Source of the DNA: Deltaproteobacteria bacterium
GTDB taxonomy: Bacteria; Bdellovibrionota; FAC87; UBA2466
DNA: 64,000 nucleotides
Direction of reading: 5' to 3'
Assembly (NCBI GenBank): GCA_016196825.1
Contig: JACPWY010000028.1
Span: 1 to 64,000 of the forward strand
Below are positions 40,605 through 48,666 of this stretch, piece after piece. The notes beneath the pieces were generated by a model. It saw only the letters and a list, made by a program, of their open reading frames with translations. It searched no databases and was not told where the DNA came from. The translations under genes and the position numbers were made by a program. Numbering within the stretch: position 1 is the first letter of the stretch; the number at the start of each line of letters is the position of its first letter.

Positions 40605-41249
40605 ATGCGCCTCAAGATCCTGGTTAGTAACCTCCTAAATGAAAAGCGACCCGATTCTAAGATTGTCGAGATCGAGAAGAGCTACTGCATCATCGGTCGA
40701 AAGGACGCCGACTTTGTACTTAAAGAACCGCGCTGTTCGAAGGAGCACGCCGTCTTTTACCAGGCCTATGATGGCAGTCTCCACATTCGCGATATGGGCA
40801 GCACCAACGGCACTTTCGTGAATGGTCAGAAGATCATCGATGCTCCGCTGGCCCAGGGAAACGAGATTCGAATCGGCAAATGTTTCCTCTCGATCCTGGA
40901 ATTTGAAAGCGTGCAATCGACCGGTGTGAGAGGCTTTAAGGGGCCGGTGGTCACCCCGGAAGAGAATTCGGCCGGGCCTGAGACAGAGATGGATTCACAC
41001 AACCAGGTCATACCGACCTCTGCAAAACAGCAGCCGAAGAAGGCTTCCAAGCCTCCTCAACTGCCGGCCCCCGCCGGCGACCTCAAACGGGTGGATGGAG
41101 ACACAGGGCGCATCTGGGACAACTCGTTCATCCATTACGTGGATGAGGAGGGCACCGAGAGTCGAGTGGATTTGCGGCAACTCGTGGAAGGTCTGGGTGG
41201 TGGCCCCGTCATTGGCCCGCGCAAGGCTCCAAAATCCAACCGGCGCTAG
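40605..41249 (+). CDS. FHA-domain protein
   Basis: 214 residues. The FHA fold spans residues about 20-105: IEKSYCIIGRKDADFVLKEP (conserved Gly-Arg), RCSKEHAVF (Ser and His phosphothreonine contacts) and DMGSTNGTFVNGQKI (Asn). It binds phosphothreonine peptides in signalling or secretion assemblies. The C-terminal 100 residues are Pro/Gly/Lys-rich and low complexity. No kinase lies nearby; a TadB/TadC pair is 2 kb downstream, and FHA proteins occur in some Tad or type VI systems. Convergent with the acyl-CoA ligase gene. Confidence 0.88.
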   Translation: MRLKILVSNLLNEKRPDSKIVEIEKSYCIIGRKDADFVLKEPRCSKEHAVFYQAYDGSLHIRDMGSTNGTFVNGQKIIDAPLAQGNEIRIGKCFLSILEFESVQSTGVRGFKGPVVTPEENSAGPETEMDSHNQVIPTSAKQQPKKASKPPQLPAPAGDLKRVDGDTGRIWDNSFIHYVDEEGTESRVDLRQLVEGLGGGPVIGPRKAPKSNRR

Positions 41250-41258
41250 TTCCTAGGG

Positions 41259-43100
41259 TTACCGACCATACATCGATTCAATCAGGGGGCGATGCTTGTT
41301 GGTGATGATCTTACGCTTAATCTTGAGCGAGGGCGTGAGCTCCCCTGTCTCCACTGTAAAATCACTCGGCAGCAGGTGAAACTGCTTAATCGTCTCGTAG
41401 GAGGCAAGTCCCTGGTTTGCCTCTTTCAGCACTCCATCATAGAGGGCCTGAACCTCGGCATTGGTCACGAGATCCGCGATCCCCGAGAAAGCGATATTCT
41501 TTCCCTTGGCCCACTTGACGATCTCAGGCTCATTCGGACAGATAAGGGCCACTAGATATTTTTCCTTGTCTCCATACACCATGGCACTGCTCACGAAATG
41601 GTTGCTCTTAAGAATGTTCTCGAGCTTCTGCGGAGCGATGTTTTTTCCGCCTGAAGTCACAATCAGTTCCTTCTTCCGATCGGTGATCTTCAAGAAACCA
41701 CGGGAGTTGAACTCCCCGATATCACCCGAACAGAACCAACCGTCTTCCGTCATGGCCTCCTTGGTGGCCACGGGATTCTTGTAATACTCCTGGAAGAGGA
41801 CATTTCCTTTCATCTGAATCTCGCCATCGGCGGCAATACGGATAAAGGCCCCGGCGATTGGTTTCCCGACCGTACCAAAGCAAAGGTCTTCTGGGCGATT
41901 GCAGGTGATAGCCGCTGTTGTTTCGGTGAGCCCATACCCTTCCAGAATTTGAATTCCACAGCCCGCAAAAAACTCCGAAAGCTCCGGTGCTAGAGGGGCG
42001 CCGCCCGAAATGGCAAAACGAAGACGGCCGCCCAGCTTGCTGCGGATCTTTTCACACACGAGCCTGTCGGCGACAAGATGCTTGGCAGCGAGAAGAAAGG
42101 GGACCGGTTTGCGATCAGCGTGCAGACGAGCGACCTCGCGTCCGACATCCATGCTCCAGTTGAAGATTGCCTTCTTAGCGGCCGGGGCGTTGGCGATTTC
42201 CGACTGAATCTTGGCGTTGATCTTCTCATAAATTCGCGGAACGCTCACTAGAATGGTGGGTTTGATTTCGACGATATTTTGAGGGACGGAATTGATGCTT
42301 TCCGCAAAGGCCAGGCGAACCCCCGTGAACGTGGGGATGAGGCTCTCCACACGGCCTAGCACGTGGGCAAACGGCAGAAAGGTTAAAGTTGTATCACCGG
42401 GATGAATGTGGACGGCATCGGAAACGCCTATAATCTCAGAAACCAGATTGGCGTGCGTGAGGGCCACGCCCTTCGGAGTGCCTGTCGTCCCGGAGGTATA
42501 GACGACTGTAGCTAAGGTTTGCGGTGCGACCGTGGAGGACGCCTGCCGTAGCTTTGTGGCCGTGCTTTGGGGGGCAGGTGGAAACGCAGAGAAACGCGTG
42601 GCCGTGGTGGGGCACGCAGGATCATCCGCCAGGACAACGAGAGGAATTTTTCTTGAAAGCTGCTTGAGGACTTCTTCCGCCTTTTTCAATTGGATGGCAT
42701 CTTCGACAAAGATGATCTTCGGTTCACAGTGACCGATGATGTAGGCCGTGTCGTCGAGCGAGCTGGAGTGGTAGATGGGCACTGTCACAACGCCCAAGCA
42801 TAGGTTGGCGATGTCGACGATGTTCCATTCGGGGCGGCTTTGGCTCACGATGCAGGCGCGGTCCCCCGCCGCGACTCCGAGTTCTTCATAAAAATGAACG
42901 ACGGAAAGCACCTTTTCAAAGTGCTCCTTCCAAAGAAAGGGCGTGTAGATTCCTTCCTTCTTGAGGAAAAAGACAGGGTGGTCGGCGGCCACCTCGATAC
43001 GTTGGATATAGGCCTGGGCGATAGTCCGCCCCGACAGTGCAACCTCGTCCCTCCCCTTCCAACTTTCGACCGCGTTCTTGTTCTTGTGTGGCTCTAACAT
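41259..43100 (-). CDS. AMP-dependent long-chain acyl-CoA synthetase
   Basis: About 613 residues. The ATP loop is YTSGTTGTPKGVALTH; further motifs are GYGLTETTAAI, WFCSGDIGEFNSRGFLKITD, RKKELIVTSGGKNIAP (adenylate and CoA contacts). FadD15-like type that activates fatty acids as acyl-AMP then acyl-CoA, in the cytoplasm or at the membrane. ATG 43100 is preferred to an upstream start (43139) since GGGGTTGCT precedes it. Divergent from tadB-like. Confidence 0.9.
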   Translation of the reverse strand: MLEPHKNKNAVESWKGRDEVALSGRTIAQAYIQRIEVAADHPVFFLKKEGIYTPFLWKEHFEKVLSVVHFYEELGVAAGDRACIVSQSRPEWNIVDIANLCLGVVTVPIYHSSSLDDTAYIIGHCEPKIIFVEDAIQLKKAEEVLKQLSRKIPLVVLADDPACPTTATRFSAFPPAPQSTATKLRQASSTVAPQTLATVVYTSGTTGTPKGVALTHANLVSEIIGVSDAVHIHPGDTTLTFLPFAHVLGRVESLIPTFTGVRLAFAESINSVPQNIVEIKPTILVSVPRIYEKINAKIQSEIANAPAAKKAIFNWSMDVGREVARLHADRKPVPFLLAAKHLVADRLVCEKIRSKLGGRLRFAISGGAPLAPELSEFFAGCGIQILEGYGLTETTAAITCNRPEDLCFGTVGKPIAGAFIRIAADGEIQMKGNVLFQEYYKNPVATKEAMTEDGWFCSGDIGEFNSRGFLKITDRKKELIVTSGGKNIAPQKLENILKSNHFVSSAMVYGDKEKYLVALICPNEPEIVKWAKGKNIAFSGIADLVTNAEVQALYDGVLKEANQGLASYETIKQFHLLPSDFTVETGELTPSLKIKRKIITNKHRPLIESMYGR

Positions 43101-43150
43101 AGCAACCCCATTCACCGTATGCCGGTATTCATATTGCATGGACCGGCAAT

Positions 43151-43987
43151 ATGCAGCTGTTTTTTCACGGAGTGTCGCTCTTTGGACTGGCCGCGATTGG
43201 CGCTCTAACCCTCTATTTTTTCATCTGGATGTCTGTCCGTCAGGCGCTGGTCCTTGGGCTCCGGTTCTTGAGAACGGGGTTGCGCATCCACCGCCCGGAA
43301 ATCGGACCCGTCTATACCGTCACCATTTTGGGGTCGCTACTGGCCCTGCTTATGGCCTTTCTCTTTCTCGGCAACCCGCTGTGGGGGCTCCCGGCGAGCC
43401 CTGTGTTGGCACTGGTTTCGCTACCGTTGGTATCCTTTTTGGCCGAGGAGAAAAGGCTACGGGTGGAGCGCGAGGCGCTGAGTTTTCTGCATGGGCTTCA
43501 TGGATTGACTCAGGGGGGAGTGGCCCTGCCGGAGGCAATCCGACTTCTCACGGACGAGCGCGAGGGAGCGGTTGGGCAGACATTAGGGAGGGGGTTGCAG
43601 CTTTTGAACTCAAGGGGATCGCTGCGCACAATGATCGCTTTTGTGCGATCGCAACTGGGGTCAGGACCCCTCGACGCGTGTCTCGTCGGTCTTTCACTGG
43701 CCTATGAACGCGGGCTCTCTGTTTCCACGTTTCTGTCGGAGGCCCTTCCTAGCCTTGAGGCTGAGGCGGAGATGCAACGGAGGGTCAAGGATCTGAGGCG
43801 GTCCGTGGCCGCTCAGGCGGCATTTGCGGCAATACTTCCCTGGGTGCTGATCGGGGTTCTTTTTTCCTTTCAGCCGGAACTTTTGGAGGAGATGCGATCG
43901 GGTTCGGTCGGAGTGCTTGGCCTGGGAGCGTTTCTTTGGATGGGACTGGGAGTGGCGCGATTGTGGAAGACCTCAGAGTTTTTTTGA
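43151..43987 (+). CDS. TadB-like type II/IV secretion inner-membrane protein
   Basis: 278 residues with two N-terminal membrane helices (residues about 10-30 and 55-80), a cytoplasmic GspF-type region (LHGLTQGGVALPEAIRLLTDE, LDACLVGLSLAYERGLSVST) and two C-terminal helices (AAQAAFAAILPWVLIGVLFS). This is the Tad pilus or type II secretion platform protein fold; together with its overlapping partner it gives the TadB/TadC pair. No ATPase (TadA) or pilin is in the window. Confidence 0.8.
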   Translation: MQLFFHGVSLFGLAAIGALTLYFFIWMSVRQALVLGLRFLRTGLRIHRPEIGPVYTVTILGSLLALLMAFLFLGNPLWGLPASPVLALVSLPLVSFLAEEKRLRVEREALSFLHGLHGLTQGGVALPEAIRLLTDEREGAVGQTLGRGLQLLNSRGSLRTMIAFVRSQLGSGPLDACLVGLSLAYERGLSVSTFLSEALPSLEAEAEMQRRVKDLRRSVAAQAAFAAILPWVLIGVLFSFQPELLEEMRSGSVGVLGLGAFLWMGLGVARLWKTSEFF

Positions 43988-44418
43988 ATCGCGGTCGAGA
44001 GATTCGTCGTGTTCGCTCCTTGCGGCGGAAGCTACTCAATTTTTTTGACACGCTGGATCTCTATCTTGCGTGCGGCTACGATCTGTCTTTTGGTTGGAAG
44101 GAAGCTGCGCGTGTCATGCCGATGCTAACCTTCACGGGGGAGAGTCTCGCCTCGCATCTTGGCCAGATTTCAACGGAACTTGCGATTCCCGATTTTCGCC
44201 GGTGGTTTTCAGTTCTGGAGGCCACCTACCGCTCCGGAGCCCCCTTACGGCCGGTGGTGAGAGCCATTTCAGAGTCGCTGCGCCGAGATCAGATACGCGA
44301 TCTCGACGAGCACTGCCGCCTACTGCCGAGTCGAGCCAACATCTTGCTTCTTCTCTTTTTTCTCCCGCCGGCACTGGCATTGGTATTTGTGCCTCTTCTC
44401 GGGGCTCTTGCTCATTGA
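43963..44418 (+). CDS. TadC-like type II/IV secretion inner-membrane protein (short)
   Basis: About 151 residues, shorter than usual TadC (about 300). GTG 43963 is preferred (GGGAG upstream), overlapping the TadB-like gene by 25 bases. It contains one GspF-type unit: FDTLDLYLACGYDLSFGWKE, LASHLGQISTELAI, LEATYRSGAPLRPVVRAISE, then a C-terminal hydrophobic pair (ILLLLFFLPPALALVFVPLL). The shortness could be a domain-reduced TadC or a truncation. Frames upstream do not extend it. Confidence 0.72.
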   Translation: MEDLRVFLNRGREIRRVRSLRRKLLNFFDTLDLYLACGYDLSFGWKEAARVMPMLTFTGESLASHLGQISTELAIPDFRRWFSVLEATYRSGAPLRPVVRAISESLRRDQIRDLDEHCRLLPSRANILLLLFFLPPALALVFVPLLGALAH

Positions 44419-44485
44419 GCACAGATCTGCGCGAGAATTCAACATGGCGAGAACCGTTTGTCGAACGAGCTAATTCCATGATTTA

Positions 44486-45814
44486 ATGGCGCGAATCATG
44501 TCAGGCACTAAAGGAACTACGGACCAGAGGATGCAAGCGATCGTGTCGCTGTGTAAGCGCCGCGGCATCATCTTTCAGTCGAGCGAGATCTACGGTGGGT
44601 TGAACGGCTGCTGGGACTACGGCCCCCTGGGGGTTGAGCTCAAACGCAATGTTAAGGAGAATTGGTGGCGCGACAATGTGATCCTTCGGGATGACATTGT
44701 GGGTGTGGATTGTTCGATCCTCATGAACCCCCGCGTGTGGGAGGCCTCAGGCCACGTCTCTTCATTCACCGATCCGATGGTGGATTGCATGCAGTGCAAG
44801 GGCCGGTTTCGAGCTGATCACATTGTGAACAACCAGTGCCCGACCTGCGGAAGCAAGGATAAGTTCACCGAGGTTCGCCATTTCAATCTGATGTTCAAGA
44901 CACACGTGGGAGCACTCGAAGATTCGTCGTCGATAGCCTATCTGCGCCCAGAAACCTGCCAGGGGATTTTTGCGAATTTTGACAACGTGGTGAATACATC
45001 GCGGGTGAAGGTGCCCTTTGGCATCGCACAAATTGGGAAGGCCTTTCGCAACGAGATCAATCCGCGCAATTTCACCTTCCGCTCGCGCGAATTCGAGCAG
45101 ATGGAGATGGAATTCTTCACTCCACCGGAAGAGGCGCCGAAATGGTTCGAGTATTGGAAGAAGGAGCGCTACGAGTGGTACCTCCGCTATGGAATCAAGC
45201 GGGAGAGACTCCATCTGAGAGAGCATGAGAAGACTGAGTTGGCGCATTACGCTGCGGGCTGTGCCGATGTCGAGTATGACTTTCCCTTCGGCTGCTCGGA
45301 ACTCGAGGGAATTGCGAATCGCACCGATTACGATCTCAAGCAGCACTCTGCTTTCAGTAAGAAGGATCTCAGCTACTTTGATCAGCCGACCAATAAGCGT
45401 TTCATTCCGTATGTGATTGAGCCTTCGGCCGGAGCGGATCGCGCGACGCTCGCCTTTCTCGTGGACGCCTACGAAGAGGAGGCGGAGCGCACGGTTTTGC
45501 GATTCCACCCGAAGATCGCGCCTATCAAGGCGGCGATCTTGCCACTAGTGAACAAGGATGGCATGCCCGAGATGGCTGAGAAGATTCAGTCCGCGTTGAA
45601 GAGGCATTGGAATGTATTTTTCGATGATAAAGGAGCCATCGGCCGGCGTTATCGTCGCCAGGACGAGGCGGGAACGCCGTTTTGTGTCACGGTGGACGGC
45701 GAAAGTGCTAAGGACAACTCAGTCACCGTGCGCCACCGCGATGCCATGAACCAGGAGCGGGTCGGAATTGATCATTTGGTCACCTTTCTCACGAAGGCGA
45801 TCCAGGGGGCATGA
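44486..45814 (+). CDS. glyS: Glycyl-tRNA synthetase (single-chain class II)
   Basis: Charges tRNA-Gly. 442 residues. N-terminal class II features: SSEIYGGLNGCWDYGPLGVE, VWEASGHVSSFTDP and a zinc-type insertion CMQCKGRF...CPTCGS. Catalytic motifs: RPETCQGIFANF, RNEINPRNFTFRSREFEQME and VIEPSAGADRATLAFLVD. This is the alpha2 type. ATG 44486 or an ATG four codons later. Its stop overlaps the ppdK start (ATGA). Confidence 0.95.
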   Translation: MARIMSGTKGTTDQRMQAIVSLCKRRGIIFQSSEIYGGLNGCWDYGPLGVELKRNVKENWWRDNVILRDDIVGVDCSILMNPRVWEASGHVSSFTDPMVDCMQCKGRFRADHIVNNQCPTCGSKDKFTEVRHFNLMFKTHVGALEDSSSIAYLRPETCQGIFANFDNVVNTSRVKVPFGIAQIGKAFRNEINPRNFTFRSREFEQMEMEFFTPPEEAPKWFEYWKKERYEWYLRYGIKRERLHLREHEKTELAHYAAGCADVEYDFPFGCSELEGIANRTDYDLKQHSAFSKKDLSYFDQPTNKRFIPYVIEPSAGADRATLAFLVDAYEEEAERTVLRFHPKIAPIKAAILPLVNKDGMPEMAEKIQSALKRHWNVFFDDKGAIGRRYRRQDEAGTPFCVTVDGESAKDNSVTVRHRDAMNQERVGIDHLVTFLTKAIQGA

Positions 45815-48471
45815 GCATGAAACAGGTCTATTACTTTGGCGATAAGGCGGCCGAGGGCAACTCGGGGATGAAAAACCTACTGGGGGGCAAGGGGGCCAAT
45901 CTCCACGAGATGACCAACCTGAAGCTCAACGTTCCGCCTGGTTTCACGATTAGTACCGAGGTTTGCACCCATTACTATCAGAAGGAAAAAAGCTACCCTC
46001 AGGGCCTCGAGGCCGATGTGAAGACTGCACTCGCTCGAGTGGAAAAGAGCGTTGGGGCCAAATTTGGCGATGTCACGAATCCGCTCTTGGTGTCCGTGCG
46101 CAGCGGGGCTCGCGTGAGCATGCCCGGCATGATGGACACGATCCTGAATCTCGGCTTAAACGATGAGACCGTCGACGGGCTTGCGAAAAACTCCGGTGAT
46201 GAACGGTTTGCGTTCGACGCCTACCGGCGATTCATCCAGATGTATTCCGATGTGGTCTTGGGGCTCAACACCCACTTCTTCGAGTCGACGCTCGAAACGG
46301 CCCGGGAAAAACGAAACGCCAAGGCCGACTACGAATTGCCAGCCTCAGATCTCAAGGAGATCGTGCGCGAGTTCAAACAATACGTTGTGAGGGAGAGTGG
46401 AAAGGCGTTTCCAATGAACCACACCGAGCAGCTTTGGGGCGCGATCGGCGCCGTCTTCAGCTCCTGGATGTCGGCGCGAGCGGTCAGCTATCGTCGTATC
46501 AACAAGATTCCCGAGGAGTGGGGGACGGCGGTGAACGTGCAGGCGATGGTGTTTGGCAATATGGGCGTCGATTCGGCGACTGGCGTGGCCTTCACCCGCG
46601 ATCCCGGCAATGGTGAAAGGCGTTTTTTCGGCGAGTACCTCGAGAACGCACAGGGTGAAGATGTGGTAGCCGGCATTCGGACGCCCAAGCCCATTAACCG
46701 GGAATCGGCCAATGGCTCACCTGCGCAGACGATGGAACAGCAGTTCCCCGACACTTATCGTGAGCTCGTGCAGCTCTATCAGCTTTTGGAAAAGCACTAC
46801 CGTGACATGCAGGACATCGAATTCACCATGCAAAAGGGGAGGCTCTATCTACTTCAAACGCGCAACGGAAAGCGCACGCCGTCGGCGAGCGTGCGGATTG
46901 CGGTGGATATGGTGCGTGAGGGGCTTATTACGGCCGAGGAGGCGATTGGACGCGTGAGCCCCCTTCAATTGGAGCAGATGCTCCACCCACGGCTCGATCC
47001 GAAAGCTCCCAAATCGGTGATCGCGAAGGGGCTGCCCGCCTCACCTGGTGCGGCCTCGGGAGAAGTGGTTTTCTCGTCCGAAGAGGCCGAGGCCCTCAAG
47101 AAGTCGGGCAAGCAGGTGATGCTGGTTCGGCACGAGACTTCACCTGAAGATATTGCTGGAATGGATGCGGCCCAGGGGATTCTGACCGCTTTGGGCGGTA
47201 TGACGAGCCACGCGGCGGTAGTGGCGCGCGGAATGGGGAAACCGTGCGTTGCTGGCTGTGGGGCGATCAGCATCGACTACAAGAAACAGGAGTTTACGGT
47301 TGATAAGCTGACCGTTAAAAGGGGCGAGCTTCTGACGATCGATGGCTCGACGGGCGAGGTAATTCTGGGCCATGTGCCGACGATCAACAGCCAGGTTGAT
47401 CAATATTTTTCTGAGTTCATGAATTGGGTGGACGATCACCGAAAGCTCGGCGTTCACGCCAATGCCGAAACGCCGAACGATGTGAAGGTGGCCCGTCAAT
47501 TCGGAGCGACCGGTGTCGGGCTCTGCCGTACTGAGCACATGTTCTTCGACGAGGCGAGGATCTTGGCCGTGCGTGAGATGATCTTGGCCGACACCCGACC
47601 GCAACGCGAGGCCGCTCTCGCCAAAATCTTTCCGATGCAGAAGGATGACTTTGTCGCCATCTTTAAGGAGATGAAGGGGTTCCCGGTCACGATCCGTCTT
47701 CTGGATCCGCCGTTGCATGAGTTCTTGCCCCACACGGACCCGGAACTCGAGGAGCTGGCTCGTCAGCTCAACACTTCCTTTGAGGCTGTGTCGACCCGCG
47801 TGAAGACCTTGAAGGAGTTTAACCCCATGTTGGGTCACCGAGGCTGTCGTTTAGGGATCTCCTATCCTGAGATCTACCGGATGCAGGTGAACGCCATCAT
47901 GGAGGCCGCCTGTTTCTTGGTGAAGGAAAAAGATTTCAAGCTCGAACCCGAGATCATGGTTCCTCTGATTGGTGTTCTCCAAGAGTTCGCGACCTTGAAG
48001 AACGAAATCGTGGAGGTGTGCCACCAGGTGATGGAAAAGAATAAGGTGAAGCTCAACTACAAGATTGGCACGATGATTGAGATTCCGCGAGCGGCCCTCA
48101 TCGCGGACAAGCTTGCGCCGCTCTGTGACTTCTTTTCTTTCGGAACAAACGATCTCACGCAGATGACGATGGGCCTTTCGCGCGACGATTCGGGCTCCTT
48201 TCTTCCCCGCTATATCGAGAGGGGTATTTTGAAGCAGGATCCTTTTGTGAGTCTGGATCAGGAGGGTGTTGGCGAACTCATCCGGATTGCGGTGGAAAAG
48301 GGCCGGAGCACGAACCCGAAACTCAAGATCGGAATCTGTGGAGAACAGGGCGGTGACCCTGCAACAATTGAATTCTGTCATCGTCTAGGTTTTAATTACG
48401 TGAGTTGTTCGCCATTTCGTGTTCCAGTGGCCAGGCTGGCGGCAGCGCAGGCCACGCTGAAGACTTACTAA
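45811..48471 (+). CDS. ppdK: Pyruvate, phosphate dikinase
   Basis: Interconverts pyruvate + ATP + Pi with phosphoenolpyruvate + AMP + PPi. 886 residues. Nucleotide-binding part GGKGANLHEMTNLKLNVPPG, SVRSGARVSMPGMMDTILNL; the phospho-His domain TALGGMTSHAAVVARGMGKP (His of SHAA); and the C-terminal PEP part with IPRAALIADKL, FSFGTNDLTQMTMGLSRDD, and GICGEQGGDP. Coupled to glyS by ATGA. Its TAA stop (48469-48471) lies at the left end of palindromic element E3. Confidence 0.96.
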   Translation: MSMKQVYYFGDKAAEGNSGMKNLLGGKGANLHEMTNLKLNVPPGFTISTEVCTHYYQKEKSYPQGLEADVKTALARVEKSVGAKFGDVTNPLLVSVRSGARVSMPGMMDTILNLGLNDETVDGLAKNSGDERFAFDAYRRFIQMYSDVVLGLNTHFFESTLETAREKRNAKADYELPASDLKEIVREFKQYVVRESGKAFPMNHTEQLWGAIGAVFSSWMSARAVSYRRINKIPEEWGTAVNVQAMVFGNMGVDSATGVAFTRDPGNGERRFFGEYLENAQGEDVVAGIRTPKPINRESANGSPAQTMEQQFPDTYRELVQLYQLLEKHYRDMQDIEFTMQKGRLYLLQTRNGKRTPSASVRIAVDMVREGLITAEEAIGRVSPLQLEQMLHPRLDPKAPKSVIAKGLPASPGAASGEVVFSSEEAEALKKSGKQVMLVRHETSPEDIAGMDAAQGILTALGGMTSHAAVVARGMGKPCVAGCGAISIDYKKQEFTVDKLTVKRGELLTIDGSTGEVILGHVPTINSQVDQYFSEFMNWVDDHRKLGVHANAETPNDVKVARQFGATGVGLCRTEHMFFDEARILAVREMILADTRPQREAALAKIFPMQKDDFVAIFKEMKGFPVTIRLLDPPLHEFLPHTDPELEELARQLNTSFEAVSTRVKTLKEFNPMLGHRGCRLGISYPEIYRMQVNAIMEAACFLVKEKDFKLEPEIMVPLIGVLQEFATLKNEIVEVCHQVMEKNKVKLNYKIGTMIEIPRAALIADKLAPLCDFFSFGTNDLTQMTMGLSRDDSGSFLPRYIERGILKQDPFVSLDQEGVGELIRIAVEKGRSTNPKLKIGICGEQGGDPATIEFCHRLGFNYVSCSPFRVPVARLAAAQATLKTY

Positions 48472-48651
48472 GGAGTTCATATTTAAGAGACTATCGGGCG
48501 ACCACCTTTGGGCATCTTTGCGGACTCTTTCATCGACAAAATCTCGACGTACCACATTGGGTACGCCTCCGATTTTGTCGACGAAAGAGTCCGCAAATCT
48601 GCACCAAATCTGGTTCGCCGAGTAGTCTCTTAAATATGAACCCCTTAGTAA
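48465..48651. repeat. Palindromic element E3 (187 bp near-complete inverted repeat)
   Basis: Left arm TTACTAAGGAGTTCATATTT... and right arm are complementary over about 29 bases with one mismatch (GGAG against CCCC). Inner arms TTTGCGGACTCTTTCATCGA/TCGACGAAAGAGTCCGCAAA and GACAAAATC/GATTTTGTC also pair. The core (48543-48571) is GTACC/GGGTAC between CTCGACG and GCCTCCG. It lies between ppdK and smc, both rightward. Same family as E1 and E2; the end motif CTAAGG..TTCATA matches E2's CTAATG..GTCATA. Confidence 0.88.
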
Positions 48652-48666
48652 AACACATAGGAAGTC

